From positions 1-47,341 of IMG/VR virus record IMGVR_UViG_3300042465_004617: a stretch of DNA of 47,341 nt. One strand, given 5' to 3'. Position 1 is the first letter of the stretch; every line of letters starts with the position of its first letter. The translations under genes and the position numbers were made by a program. Shown here one piece after another: positions 32,086 to 39,939 of the stretch. The DNA comes from a virus. The notes below the pieces were generated by a model that saw only the letters and a list, made by a program, of their open reading frames with translations, was not told the DNA's origin and ran no database searches.

Positions 32086-33948
32086 ATGAAAGTAGTATAC
32101 GATATTGAAACACTGAGTAACTTCTTCTCATACACTGACATTGACGAAAATGAAAATGTAAGCGTATTTGTTGTTTGTGCTTGGAGAAATGACTTGCCTG
32201 ACTTACTGGGTCACCTAAGCAAGAGATTAATTCAGATTGGCTTTAACAATTTAGCATTTGACTCTATTGTATTAGCGTATATGATAGAAAACAAATCAGA
32301 GTTCTTAAAAAAGACCGGAGATCAAGTTGCGGCTCGTGTTTATTCCTTTGTACAAAATCTCATTAGGGATAGAGAGACAGCAAGTAATCATGGTCTGAGA
32401 CCCAAGCATAAGCAGATTGACCTTTTCAAGATTAATCACTATGATAACAAGGCTCGTAGCACGTCATTAAAAGCCCTACAGTGCCATATCTATTGGCCAA
32501 ACGTACAAGACATGCCCTTTGGTCATGATCATGCGGTACAGCCCTCAGAAATGGATGAGGTATTGAGTTACAACCTAAACGATGTCTTGTCTACAAAGGC
32601 ATTCTATGAATTATGTCACGAAAAAATAAATATCCGTGACACTTTTACTAAGTTGTATGGTAAAGATTTCACAAACAAATCAGATGTTTCGATTGGTGAG
32701 GAGATTTTTGTCAACTATATCAAGCAGGAAAGTGGTTTTACCAAGAATGATTTGAAAGAAAGAACTGTCAAGTACGATGCCGTTAACTTAGGTAGATGTG
32801 TTCTTCCTTATATTAAGTTTAATAGTCCTCAGTTCTCTGTAATGCTTGAAGAAATCAAGAAAACAATAGTAACTCCATTTAGAAAGTTTAAGCAGAGCAT
32901 TCGATATAAGGATTTTATTTATGACTTTGGTGTAGGTGGTATTCATGGATGTGCTCCAGCAGGAGTTTATGAAGCCGGAGATGGATTGATCATTGATTAT
33001 GACGTGAAGTCTTACTATCCTAACTTGTCTATTCAGAATGATTTTCATCCAGGACACATACCAAAAGAAGTATTCTGCAAAGTATACAACAATATCTTTG
33101 AAGAACGTGTACGTAAACAAAAAGAAGGCAAAGATGCAGAGCAGGCAGGATTAAAATTATCACTCAATGGTATTTTTGGTAAGAGTGGTGAAGAAACTAG
33201 TGCGTTCTTTGATAGGTATTTCTTCTATAAAATCACACTAAACGGACAACTGTCTCTTGCAATGTTAGCCGAAGCATTTGTTGATTTTGTGCCGGGTCTC
33301 AGAGTATTACAAATTAACACGGATGGTCTAACTGTTTGGATACCAAAAGATCAGGAAGTTAAGTGTGAGCAGATTTTGGAAAAATTCATGCAGCGCACGA
33401 AGCTAATAATGGAAAAAGTGTACTACAACAGGATGTTCATCAGGGATGTAAACAATTATATTGGTGAATATGTTGATAAAAAGTTAAAGAAAAAGGGTAT
33501 CTTTGAAACTTCTAAGGAATATCACAAAGACAATAGTTTTCTTGCTGTACCAAAAGCATTAGTTGACTATTTTGTAAGTGGAATTCCTATAGAGCAAAGT
33601 TTAAAAGCCAACACAAATATTTATGATTTTTGCGGAAGATATAAAGCGACTTCGGGATGGTATGCAGAATACCACACCACCAAAAAGAAAGGTGAGGATA
33701 TTGTTTTGGCAACAACGAACTATGGAAAAATACTTCGATTCTACCCGACAACAGATCAGGGTGGGACCGCAATCAAAAAGAACAAAGACGGAAGGATAAT
33801 AAACTTGTTATCTGGATGGCCAACAAAACCGTTTAATAAATATGAAGAAAAGAATATTGAAGATTACAAAATTGATTACGATTACTTCATTGTTGAATGT
33901 GATAAGATCATTAACGAAATTGAACCAAAACAACTAACCTTATTTTAA
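32086..33948 (+). CDS. Family B DNA polymerase with 3'-5' exonuclease
   Basis: The product is 620 residues. Exonuclease motifs: D6-x-E8 (VVYDIET), NNLAFDS and YNLNDV. Polymerase motifs: A with D306 (DYDVKSYYPNLS), B with K357...N361 (KLSLNGIFG) and C N411-T-D413 (QINTDGL), where the usual first Asp of DTD is Asn. It is shorter than cellular PolB and has no visible terminal-protein insertion, so a compact phage PolB clade is likely. The phage polymerase works with the T7-like primase-helicase upstream, a mixed pairing of families. Confidence 0.93.
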   Translation: MKVVYDIETLSNFFSYTDIDENENVSVFVVCAWRNDLPDLLGHLSKRLIQIGFNNLAFDSIVLAYMIENKSEFLKKTGDQVAARVYSFVQNLIRDRETASNHGLRPKHKQIDLFKINHYDNKARSTSLKALQCHIYWPNVQDMPFGHDHAVQPSEMDEVLSYNLNDVLSTKAFYELCHEKINIRDTFTKLYGKDFTNKSDVSIGEEIFVNYIKQESGFTKNDLKERTVKYDAVNLGRCVLPYIKFNSPQFSVMLEEIKKTIVTPFRKFKQSIRYKDFIYDFGVGGIHGCAPAGVYEAGDGLIIDYDVKSYYPNLSIQNDFHPGHIPKEVFCKVYNNIFEERVRKQKEGKDAEQAGLKLSLNGIFGKSGEETSAFFDRYFFYKITLNGQLSLAMLAEAFVDFVPGLRVLQINTDGLTVWIPKDQEVKCEQILEKFMQRTKLIMEKVYYNRMFIRDVNNYIGEYVDKKLKKKGIFETSKEYHKDNSFLAVPKALVDYFVSGIPIEQSLKANTNIYDFCGRYKATSGWYAEYHTTKKKGEDIVLATTNYGKILRFYPTTDQGGTAIKKNKDGRIINLLSGWPTKPFNKYEEKNIEDYKIDYDYFIVECDKIINEIEPKQLTLF

Positions 33949-33962
33949 CTTAATTTAAAACC

Positions 33963-34367
33963 ATGAATATAAATAATTTAATTAGAGCAAGCCACGGAAT
34001 GGCAGCAGGGAACGGCTTCTGGGATGAAGAGCGTAACGTATCAGAAATGTTAATGTTGATTGTGAGTGAAGTTGCCGAGGCTCAAGAAGCCTTGCGCAAG
34101 AACTTTAACGCAGACAAATTTATGGTTCATGATTTAAGTCACGATTTAGATTTAAATAACCAAGATGAGGAATTTACTTACGATGTGGAAGATTGGAAAC
34201 AACACTTTGAAAAACACATTAAGAGTTCTTTCGAAGATGAATTGGCAGATGTGGCAATTCGTTTATTTGATTTGTGTGGTGGTCTTAACATCGATCTAGA
34301 GAAGCACATTGCCTTAAAGATGCACTACAACAGCACGCGTCCACGTAAACACGGAAAGGCTTTTTAA
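33963..34367 (+). CDS. MazG-like nucleotide pyrophosphohydrolase
   Basis: The product is 134 residues and helical. MLMLIVSEVAEAQEALRK (about 30-47) and EDELADVAIRLFDLCGGLNI (about 93-112) contain the E-x2-E and E-x2-D metal-binding pairs of the MazG superfamily. These enzymes hydrolyse NTPs or dNTPs to monophosphates. It lies in the same operon as the ribonucleotide reductase (1-nt overlap), so pool adjustment for phage replication is the likely role. Substrate is unknown. Confidence 0.85.
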   Translation: MNINNLIRASHGMAAGNGFWDEERNVSEMLMLIVSEVAEAQEALRKNFNADKFMVHDLSHDLDLNNQDEEFTYDVEDWKQHFEKHIKSSFEDELADVAIRLFDLCGGLNIDLEKHIALKMHYNSTRPRKHGKAF

Positions 34368-36223
34368 TGGAACAGAGTCACAAAATATTATCTGATGTTG
34401 TGGTATGGTCTAAGTATGCAAAATATAAAGACGCATTACAACGCAGAGAAACCTGGGAAGAGATTATTACTCGTAATATGGACATGCATATTCGCAAGTT
34501 TCCTCAACTCGAAAAGTTAATCAGAACAAATTACGAATTAGTTTACGAAAAGAAAGTACTTCCCTCAATGCGTTCGCTTCAGTTTGGTGGTAAACCCATT
34601 GAGGTTAACAATGCCAGACTTTTTAACTGCTCTTACTTACACATCGATGACTACAGAGCATTCAATGAAACAATGTTCTTGCTTCTTTCAGGTACTGGTG
34701 TTGGGTATAGTATTAGCAAGAATCATATTTCTAAACTTCCGGTTATATCTAGAGCAACTAAGACAAGACGTTACCTTATTCCGGATAACATCGAGGGATG
34801 GGCAGATACAATTAAGGTATTAATGAAATCTTACTTCGGCCTCAGCACATGGAAACCAAACTTTGATTATCGTGCTATTAGAGCGAAGGGTGAAAGACTA
34901 ATTACAAGTGGTGGAGTAGCACCAGGACCAGAACCATTAAAGATTTGTGTTGCTCATATTGAAGCGGTTTTAGAACGCAAAAAAGATGGCGAACAATTAA
35001 CTTCTGTAGAGTGTCACGATATCCTATGTCACATTGCTAATGCGGTATTGAGTGGAGGAATTCGTAGATCAGCAATGATTGCTTTGTTCGATGAAGACGA
35101 TGAGGAAATGTTGACTTGTAAGTCTGGACAGTGGTACGATCTTAATCCTCAAAGAGGAAGAGCTAACAATAGTGTTAAATTAAAACGTGGATCTGTAGAT
35201 AAGCAATTGTTTTTGAATCTATGGAAAAAGGTTGAAGATAGTAACGCAGGGGAACCGGGTTTCTTCTTTACAAACGATTTAGAACTTGGAACAAATCCTT
35301 GCGCTGAAATTAGTTTGAATTCACATCAGTTCTGTAACTTAGTAGAAATCAACGCGTCAGATATAACTGACCAATTTGATTTTGAAGCTAGGGCTGAGAC
35401 CGCAGCATTTATCGGAACTCTTCAAGCATCTTACACAGACTTTCATTACTTGAGACCTATCTGGAAAGAAGTAACAGAACGTGAAGCACTATTGGGTGTA
35501 GGTATGACTGGTATTGCTAGCGGTAAAATATTTAATTTAGATATGGCTGAGGCCGCTGAGGCCACAATGAGAGTTAATTCATTTACTGCTGCTGCTATTG
35601 GAATCAATCCTGCTGCTCGTATCACAACAGTTAAACCTAGTGGAACTTCATCTTTGGTTCTAGGTACTTCATCTGGTATCCATGCTTGGCATGATGAGTA
35701 TTATGTTCGCAGAATGAGAATTGGTAAGAACGAAGCAATTCATACTTATCTTTCAATTTATCATCCTGAGCTTCTTGAGGATTGTGTATATCAACCCACT
35801 ATTAATTCAGTAGTAAGTATTCCAGTAGCTGCACCTAAAGGAGCTATTACTAGGAGTTCAGAAAGTGCTATTGAATTTCTTGAGCGTGTTAAACTTATTC
35901 ACGAGAAATGGATTAAGCCTGGTCATATCTATGGAGATAATACACATAACGTTTCAGCAACGGTTACCGTTAAGAAAAACGAGTGGGCAATGGTTGGAGA
36001 ATGGTTGTGGGAAAATCAAAATCATTACAACGGCTTATCTTTCTTGCCTGAAGATTTAGGTTCTTATCCACAAACACCATTCGAAACAATTACGAAGGAA
36101 GAGTACGATGAGATGTCTAAAAACATTCATCAGATTGATGTCACAAAAGTTATCGAAATTAGTGACAATACAAATCTAATGGGCGAAGCTGCATGCTCTG
36201 GAAATAATTGTGAGGTAGTTTAA
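34367..36223 (+). CDS. nrdJ: Class II ribonucleotide reductase
   Basis: The product is 618 residues, shorter than the 739-residue Lactobacillus enzyme. All five functional cysteines are visible: redox C88 (FNCSY), C323 (FCNLVEI), thiyl C312 in TNPCAEI, and C-terminal reductant pair C610/C615 (ACSGNNCEVV). LLSGTGVGYSISKNHISKLP and VKPSGTSSLVLGTSSGIHAW are class II hallmarks. It converts ribonucleotides to deoxyribonucleotides using adenosylcobalamin, which the host must supply, and works with or without oxygen. No cobalamin riboswitch is seen upstream. A structured RNA and tRNA follow its stop. Confidence 0.93.
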   Translation: MEQSHKILSDVVVWSKYAKYKDALQRRETWEEIITRNMDMHIRKFPQLEKLIRTNYELVYEKKVLPSMRSLQFGGKPIEVNNARLFNCSYLHIDDYRAFNETMFLLLSGTGVGYSISKNHISKLPVISRATKTRRYLIPDNIEGWADTIKVLMKSYFGLSTWKPNFDYRAIRAKGERLITSGGVAPGPEPLKICVAHIEAVLERKKDGEQLTSVECHDILCHIANAVLSGGIRRSAMIALFDEDDEEMLTCKSGQWYDLNPQRGRANNSVKLKRGSVDKQLFLNLWKKVEDSNAGEPGFFFTNDLELGTNPCAEISLNSHQFCNLVEINASDITDQFDFEARAETAAFIGTLQASYTDFHYLRPIWKEVTEREALLGVGMTGIASGKIFNLDMAEAAEATMRVNSFTAAAIGINPAARITTVKPSGTSSLVLGTSSGIHAWHDEYYVRRMRIGKNEAIHTYLSIYHPELLEDCVYQPTINSVVSIPVAAPKGAITRSSESAIEFLERVKLIHEKWIKPGHIYGDNTHNVSATVTVKKNEWAMVGEWLWENQNHYNGLSFLPEDLGSYPQTPFETITKEEYDEMSKNIHQIDVTKVIEISDNTNLMGEAACSGNNCEVV

Positions 36224-36239
36224 ACTATTTATGATATTA

Positions 36240-36359
36240 GCCCCGTTGATCAGGGGATCGTAAAACACAGATCGGCCTATTAACAATGCCCAAAACATCT
36301 GTTCTCATCGTATAGGAGATAGGGTTAGCCTTCCCAACGTCGTTCAAAAAGGCAAATAT
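36240..36359 (+). other. Structured gene-free sequence after nrdJ
   Basis: Hairpins CCCC/GGGG (36241-36256) and ACAGAT/ATCTGT (36267-36272 with 36297-36302) are visible, and no gene. It leads into the tRNA-like element. Perhaps part of one long processed transcript. Confidence 0.4.
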
Positions 36360-36506
36360 TAGGGAGTGGCGGAAGGTTAGGGATATCCCTGACGTGGTAG
36401 ACGCTAAAAAACTGCAATGAGGTATGTCCGAACCTCACGTTAAACAAAAAAGGTTTCGGCGCAGGAGTGCGGTAGTCTTGTGGGTTCGAGCCCCACCTCC
36501 CTGACC
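36360..36506 (+). other. tRNA-Leu-like element with large insertions
   Basis: A 7-bp acceptor-like stem TAGGGAG/CTCCCTG (36360-36366 with 36497-36503), a perfect T arm GTGGG-TTCGAGC-CCCAC (36480-36496), and Leu-type D-arm sequence GGCGGAA...TGGTAGACGC are present. But about 20 nt with an AGGGATATCCCT palindrome interrupts the D loop, and about 55 nt lie between the ACTGC/GCGGT anticodon-stem-like strands. No clear anticodon is found and the 3' end reads ACCG, not CCA. Either a broken tRNA, an intron-bearing one or a tRNA mimic. Confidence 0.45.
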
Positions 36507-36514
36507 GTACCAGA

Positions 36515-36560
36515 TGCAACAATAAGAATGACGGACGTGTTGCATATGATGGTTGTCCGT
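36515..36560 (+). ncRNA. H-type pseudoknot candidate
   Basis: Stem 1 TGCAACA/TGTTGCA (36515-36521 with 36538-36544) interlocks with stem 2 ACGGAC/GTCCGT (36531-36536 with 36555-36560). Both are perfect, and loop lengths (9, 1 and 10 nt) suit a classical H-type pseudoknot. It lies between the tRNA-like element and the true tRNA. Possibly a processing or protection element. Confidence 0.5.
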
Positions 36561-36622
36561 ACCTATGTGCTACAGGTCGAACTGGGTTAAACAATAACTC
36601 GAGGAAGCATAAAAATAGTGAC

Positions 36623-36641
36623 TGCTCGGAAAGTACGAGCA
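36623..36641 (+). other. Hairpin before tRNA-Met
   Basis: TGCTCG-GAAAGTA-CGAGCA is a perfect 6-bp stem ending 3 nt before the tRNA. It may help 5' processing. Confidence 0.45.
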
Positions 36642-36644
36642 CAT

Positions 36645-36721
36645 GGATCCTTAGCTCAGTTGGTCAGAGCACCCGGCTCATAACCGGTAGGTCGGAGGTT
36701 CAAGTCCTTCAGGATCCACCA
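36645..36721 (+). tRNA. tRNA-Met(CAT)
   Basis: A complete cloverleaf with 7-bp acceptor GGATCCT/AGGATCC, D arm GCTC/GAGC, anticodon loop CTCATAA (anticodon CAT at 36679-36681), T arm GGAGG-TTCAAGT-CCTTC and an encoded CCA end. The fully paired first base and lack of three GC pairs in the anticodon stem argue against an initiator. One C-T mismatch tops the anticodon stem. An Ile2 tRNA modified at C34 would have the same anticodon and cannot be excluded. The following gene starts 1 nt after CCA. Confidence 0.95.
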
Positions 36722-36722
36722 G

Positions 36723-37091
36723 ATGAATATAAGAATAGATAATATTGAATGTCGCTTAACGGGTTCACAGTATGAGATTGTTAAGTGGTTTCCTAATACG
36801 TACTATGGGGCTGAGGCCCGACTAGAAGCGGAAGGTTACGAAAGAGTAGATGCTACTTATAGTGGATTTGCATACAGAAAGGGCAACCATACAATCAATG
36901 GTTCTTGCTTTCAGGGTAAAGAGAGTTGTTATGTGATTGCTCTTGTTGATGATGACTCAGAAGAGGGTTTAGAAATAAGACCGATTGGACCCAGACTGCT
37001 TAATTTGAGCAAAGAGGAAAGGGATATCTTCTTTGATATCTATAAATACATAAATGACAAGGCTTTGAATGATGAGGGAGTTACTGAATAG
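36723..37091 (+). CDS. Early protein, unknown
   Basis: The product is 122 residues. ATG begins directly after the tRNA, so processing by RNase Z or exonucleases at the CCA end would leave a leaderless mRNA. Mixed alpha/beta with an acidic C-terminus (KALNDEGVTE). Not recognised. Confidence 0.68.
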   Translation: MNIRIDNIECRLTGSQYEIVKWFPNTYYGAEARLEAEGYERVDATYSGFAYRKGNHTINGSCFQGKESCYVIALVDDDSEEGLEIRPIGPRLLNLSKEERDIFFDIYKYINDKALNDEGVTE

Positions 37092-37401
37092 GGATGGGTC
37101 TCCGATGAGGGAATACCATTCTCCACTAATAGAAGAATTACTTAACGAAACAGAAAACATGAAACAATATATAGAGTTGCCTATTTTATGGAAAGATGGT
37201 GACGCAGCTATGCTAGAAGATCTTGGTATTGAACTTACATACGAACAAACAACCACGAAACAGGTTTTGTTTAGAGTTGATTCGATTCATTATTTTTATG
37301 CTGATAAAGATTTAAGATATACTTGTATAAAAGCGGCAAACGAAGAAATGGTTGTTGATTTACCATTAAAAGATTTCACAAATTTATTAAATTCAATATG
37401 A
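37069..37401 (+). CDS. Early protein, unknown
   Basis: The product is 110 residues as drawn; a later ATG (37159, MKQYIELPILWKDGDAAMLE) would avoid a 23-nt overlap with the previous gene and may be the true start. Beta-like C-terminus. Not recognised. Confidence 0.62.
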   Translation: MMRELLNRDGSPMREYHSPLIEELLNETENMKQYIELPILWKDGDAAMLEDLGIELTYEQTTTKQVLFRVDSIHYFYADKDLRYTCIKAANEEMVVDLPLKDFTNLLNSI

Positions 37402-37622
37402 AAGCTGTCTTAGAATTTAATCTGCCAGAGGATCAAATGGAATTTGATCTTGCTATAAATGGTAGTAAGTGGTCACTATGTATGTGGGAGCTAGACCAAC
37501 ACCTTCGGTCTCAGACCAAGTACGCATCAGACACAATATCAGCAGATACTTATCAAGCACTAATAGACACAAGAGATAAACTCCACGAAATAATGAATGA
37601 AAATGGTCTTAAGTTTGATTAA
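37398..37622 (+). CDS. Small acidic protein, conserved type
   Basis: The product is 74 residues. The opening (MKAVLEFNLPEDQMEFDLAI) with LPED, then WELDQHLRSQTKY, is a pattern I recall in many phage proteins of unknown role. ATGA overlap with the preceding gene. Confidence 0.72.
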   Translation: MKAVLEFNLPEDQMEFDLAINGSKWSLCMWELDQHLRSQTKYASDTISADTYQALIDTRDKLHEIMNENGLKFD

Positions 37623-37625
37623 ATT

Positions 37626-37820
37626 ATGATGACACCTAAAGAAAAAGCAAGGGATTTGATACAAAAATTTAATTTGATTGTTTTAGATACGGCACTAGGA
37701 GGCTCAAATACTAGAGTTAAAAAATGCGCATTAATTTGCGTTGATGAGATTATAAGTGTAATGCTTGGATATGAAATTATATATTGGCAAAAAGTAAAAG
37801 AAGAAATACAAAAGTTATGA
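37626..37820 (+). CDS. Small helical protein
   Basis: The product is 64 residues, amphipathic helices throughout, opening MMTPKEKARDLIQKFNLIVL, with a Cys-containing middle (CALICVDEIISVMLGYEI). This type of protein recurs in flavobacterial phages and bacteria, without known function. It ends at a 300-nt regulatory gap. Confidence 0.68.
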   Translation: MMTPKEKARDLIQKFNLIVLDTALGGSNTRVKKCALICVDEIISVMLGYEIIYWQKVKEEIQKL

Positions 37821-37963
37821 TTTTGTGATTTTTTCACAATAAAGTGTTATATAAGGCACAAAAACGCATCCTTAAGTAACTTTTAAGGGATATAAGGCTC
37901 TAAACTTATATTGAGCAATTATAAGTCAGTAAACTAATAGGTACTCAATAAACCTATTGAGTT

Positions 37964-37987
37964 TATTATACCTAATTAGGTATAATA
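37964..37987. repeat. 24-bp perfect palindrome
   Basis: Half-site TATTATACCTAA, mirrored without error. Length and symmetry are typical of a homodimeric repressor operator; there is no T-run, so it is not a terminator. Confidence 0.75.
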
Positions 37988-38105
37988 TATTTCTACTATG
38001 GATATTTTATTACCGATAGGGTATAAATGTGGAATATACCCAACATTAACTCGGTTTATTACCGATAAGGATTATTATATTCAACATCTTGTAACAATTA
38101 TTTGC

Positions 38106-38113
38106 TATATTTG
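38106..38113 (+). promoter_or_regulatory. Promoter -7 element, probably leaderless
   Basis: TATATTTG ends 4 nt before the ATG at 38118, so transcription would begin at about the start codon. The -33 box is weak (TTG at 38089-38091 gives short spacing). Confidence 0.5.
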
Positions 38114-38117
38114 TGAC

Positions 38118-38558
38118 ATGAAAAAAACAACCTTTTATTTTATTTTAATTATGAGCTTATTCTTTGTAGCATGTAAGCCTTCTTATCCTGTAGCTAAAAA
38201 AAGATACAACAGATTAACTACTTTATATCCAGAGTTGGTTCTTACAGATACGGTTACTGTTAAAGATACAATCATTACAGAGAACGAAGTCATTGTTCCT
38301 GAGTACGTTGAGACTTTCTTAATTGCTTACGATACAATCATAGAGACTAAAAAAATATTTATAAGAAAAGATAAAGATAAATTTACAATTACTGTAAAGC
38401 CAGATACCATAACATTCAGAGATACAATACCTTACAGTTTTAGTGTTCCTGGTAAATTAGTAATAAAGAAAGAAAATAATTACACATTGGTATTATTTTT
38501 TTCAATCATTAGTTTTATTTTAGGTTTCTTTTTAGGTAAAGCTGTCTTTAAGGATTAG
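38118..38558 (+). CDS. Candidate unimolecular spanin
   Basis: Start chosen at 38118 because it yields a proper lipoprotein signal: MKKTTFYFILIMSLFFVACK with lipobox FFVAC and Cys 19. The 146-residue product then has a beta/Thr-Asp-rich periplasmic stretch (repeated DTITxxDTI-like units) and a C-terminal membrane span (YTLVLFFSIISFILGFFLG, about 122-140). Lipid anchor at one end and inner-membrane anchor at the other is the u-spanin design, which fuses the two membranes at lysis. The earlier in-frame ATG at 37998 would bury the signal. Encoded apart from the other lysis genes. Confidence 0.72.
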   Translation: MKKTTFYFILIMSLFFVACKPSYPVAKKRYNRLTTLYPELVLTDTVTVKDTIITENEVIVPEYVETFLIAYDTIIETKKIFIRKDKDKFTITVKPDTITFRDTIPYSFSVPGKLVIKKENNYTLVLFFSIISFILGFFLGKAVFKD

Positions 38559-38578
38559 GTTTTATCGCCTTAATGCGT

Positions 38579-38586
38579 TATATTTG
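38579..38586 (+). promoter_or_regulatory. Promoter -7 element
   Basis: TATATTTG, 20 nt before the metallophosphoesterase ATG at 38607; no clear -33 box at the expected distance. Moderate candidate. Confidence 0.4.
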
Positions 38587-38606
38587 TATAACCATTAAAT
38601 ATTCTC

Positions 38607-39614
38607 ATGAGTACAATTAAGCAAAAGGTAGTTTTGGACTACATTGCAAAGTATCCAGAACTCCCCAACAGAACGCTAGCACATTTAATCTTTTCAAAAG
38701 AAGAGGGTTTATTTAAAGATCCAGAAGCTGCTAGACAAGGAATCCGTTATTACAAGGGGGCTCTCGGAGAAAAACGTGCTAAACACGCAATTAGCGCAGG
38801 TCACATAACAGAGGTTAAACACTCTACTGTAAAAGAAGGCTTAAAGAAATTAGGAATTATTTCTAGAGCTGAGGCCCCAGAACACGTGATTTTAGGTAAG
38901 GGAAGGTACTTAATTCTTTCCGATATTCACTTACCATTCCACAACGAAGAGGCTTTGGCTGCTGCGTTGGAGTGGGGAAAAGAAAACAACATTACAGATA
39001 TTATTCTAAATGGTGATATACTAGACTGTTACGATGTTTCTAGGTTCTCTAAAGAAATCAAAAGACCTAAGATCAGCGAAGAGTTAGAAATGGGTAGACA
39101 GTTCTTTGGTTACTTGAGAGAATTATTTCCAACTCAGAACATTATATACAAGTTGGGTAACCACGAGGAGAGAATGAGAGCCTACGTTATAAGAAACGCT
39201 AGAGAGTTTTCTGATCTACACCAAATTGGTTTAGAGGCATTACTTAAACTAGAAGACTATCGCATCAGCTTGGTTAATAGAGAGATGATTAAGATAGGAA
39301 AGCTGATTGTTTTACATGGTCATGAGATGGGAGAATCCGTTTTCTCACCGGTAAATCCAGCGAGAGGAATGTTCTTAAAAGCTAAGGCTTCAATCTTATT
39401 TGGTCACAATCACCAGGTGTCTCATCACTCAGAAAACAATTTAAATGGAGATCAGGTTGGAGTATGGTCTACAGGTTGTTTGTGTGAATTAACTCCAGAG
39501 TACAGAATGTACGCCTATACTAAATGGTCACATGGCTTTGCGTTTGTCGAAGTATTAGAAGATGGAACGTTTCATGTGAACAATATGAAAATATTAAACG
39601 GAAAGATTATCTAA
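38607..39614 (+). CDS. Metallophosphoesterase with N-terminal DNA-binding-like part
   Basis: The product is 335 residues. Residues about 100-310 carry every calcineurin-type motif: SDIHLPFH (D106, H108), NGDILD, LGNHEER, LHGHEMG and FGHNHQ, binding two metals. The first 80 residues are helical and look like an HTH (VVLDYIAKYPELPNRTLAHL). Such phosphoesterases occur in many phages of Bacteroidota; a nuclease-like or nucleotide phosphatase role is possible. It begins the packaging-side gene block and overlaps nothing upstream. Confidence 0.88.
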   Translation: MSTIKQKVVLDYIAKYPELPNRTLAHLIFSKEEGLFKDPEAARQGIRYYKGALGEKRAKHAISAGHITEVKHSTVKEGLKKLGIISRAEAPEHVILGKGRYLILSDIHLPFHNEEALAAALEWGKENNITDIILNGDILDCYDVSRFSKEIKRPKISEELEMGRQFFGYLRELFPTQNIIYKLGNHEERMRAYVIRNAREFSDLHQIGLEALLKLEDYRISLVNREMIKIGKLIVLHGHEMGESVFSPVNPARGMFLKAKASILFGHNHQVSHHSENNLNGDQVGVWSTGCLCELTPEYRMYAYTKWSHGFAFVEVLEDGTFHVNNMKILNGKII

Positions 39615-39615
39615 T

Positions 39616-39939
39616 ATGAGTAACACGCAAGACAAAATCACACGAGTTTGTGATGAAATTAAACAGTTATTACTGGAAAAGAACCGCAAATACGGAGACT
39701 CGGCTCTTAATCCAATTCGTATACTCAGCAGAGCTGATAGCACAGAACAACTTAAGGTCAGAATTGATGACAAATTAAACAGGTTGAGAAATCTACAATC
39801 TGATGAGACAGAAGATACAATAACCGATTTGATTGGTTATCTTATTTTGCTTAAAATAAATACAACCAGTGAACCTGTATCTAGTGATCGCGTGGCCGTT
39901 ATTTCATTAGCAGACAATATAAGTTTCAGTAAACTATGA
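39616..39939 (+). CDS. Nmad1/DUF1599-like protein
   Basis: The product is 107 residues. EKNRKYGDSALNPIRI, then LKVRIDDKLNRLRN and EDTITDLIGYLILL (about 22-88) form the conserved core of the nucleotide-modification-associated domain 1/DUF1599 family, which is common in phages. Function is uncertain; a link to modified nucleotides has been proposed for the family. The stop overlaps the next ATG. Confidence 0.8.
   Translation: MSNTQDKITRVCDEIKQLLLEKNRKYGDSALNPIRILSRADSTEQLKVRIDDKLNRLRNLQSDETEDTITDLIGYLILLKINTTSEPVSSDRVAVISLADNISFSKL

Larger units (their letters stand above)
37821..38117. promoter_or_regulatory. Palindrome-rich regulatory gap
   Basis: Contains ACTCAATA-AACC-TATTGAGT (37943-37962), a 24-bp perfect palindrome centred on CCTAATTAGG (37964-37987), a hairpin GGGTATA/TATACCC near 38019-38041, and a direct repeat of TTATTACCGATA (about 38009 and 38057). 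A -7 element (38106-38113) sits at its right end. The density of palindromes points to operator DNA for dimeric regulators. No gene is credible here. Confidence 0.6.

Noticed and set aside
34200-34366. Cobalamin riboswitch upstream of the class II RNR
   Set aside because: The region is coding (MazG-like gene) and no B12-box-like sequence was seen.
37998-38117. N-terminal extension of the spanin candidate
   Set aside because: It would bury a perfect lipoprotein signal and lies over promoter and repeats.
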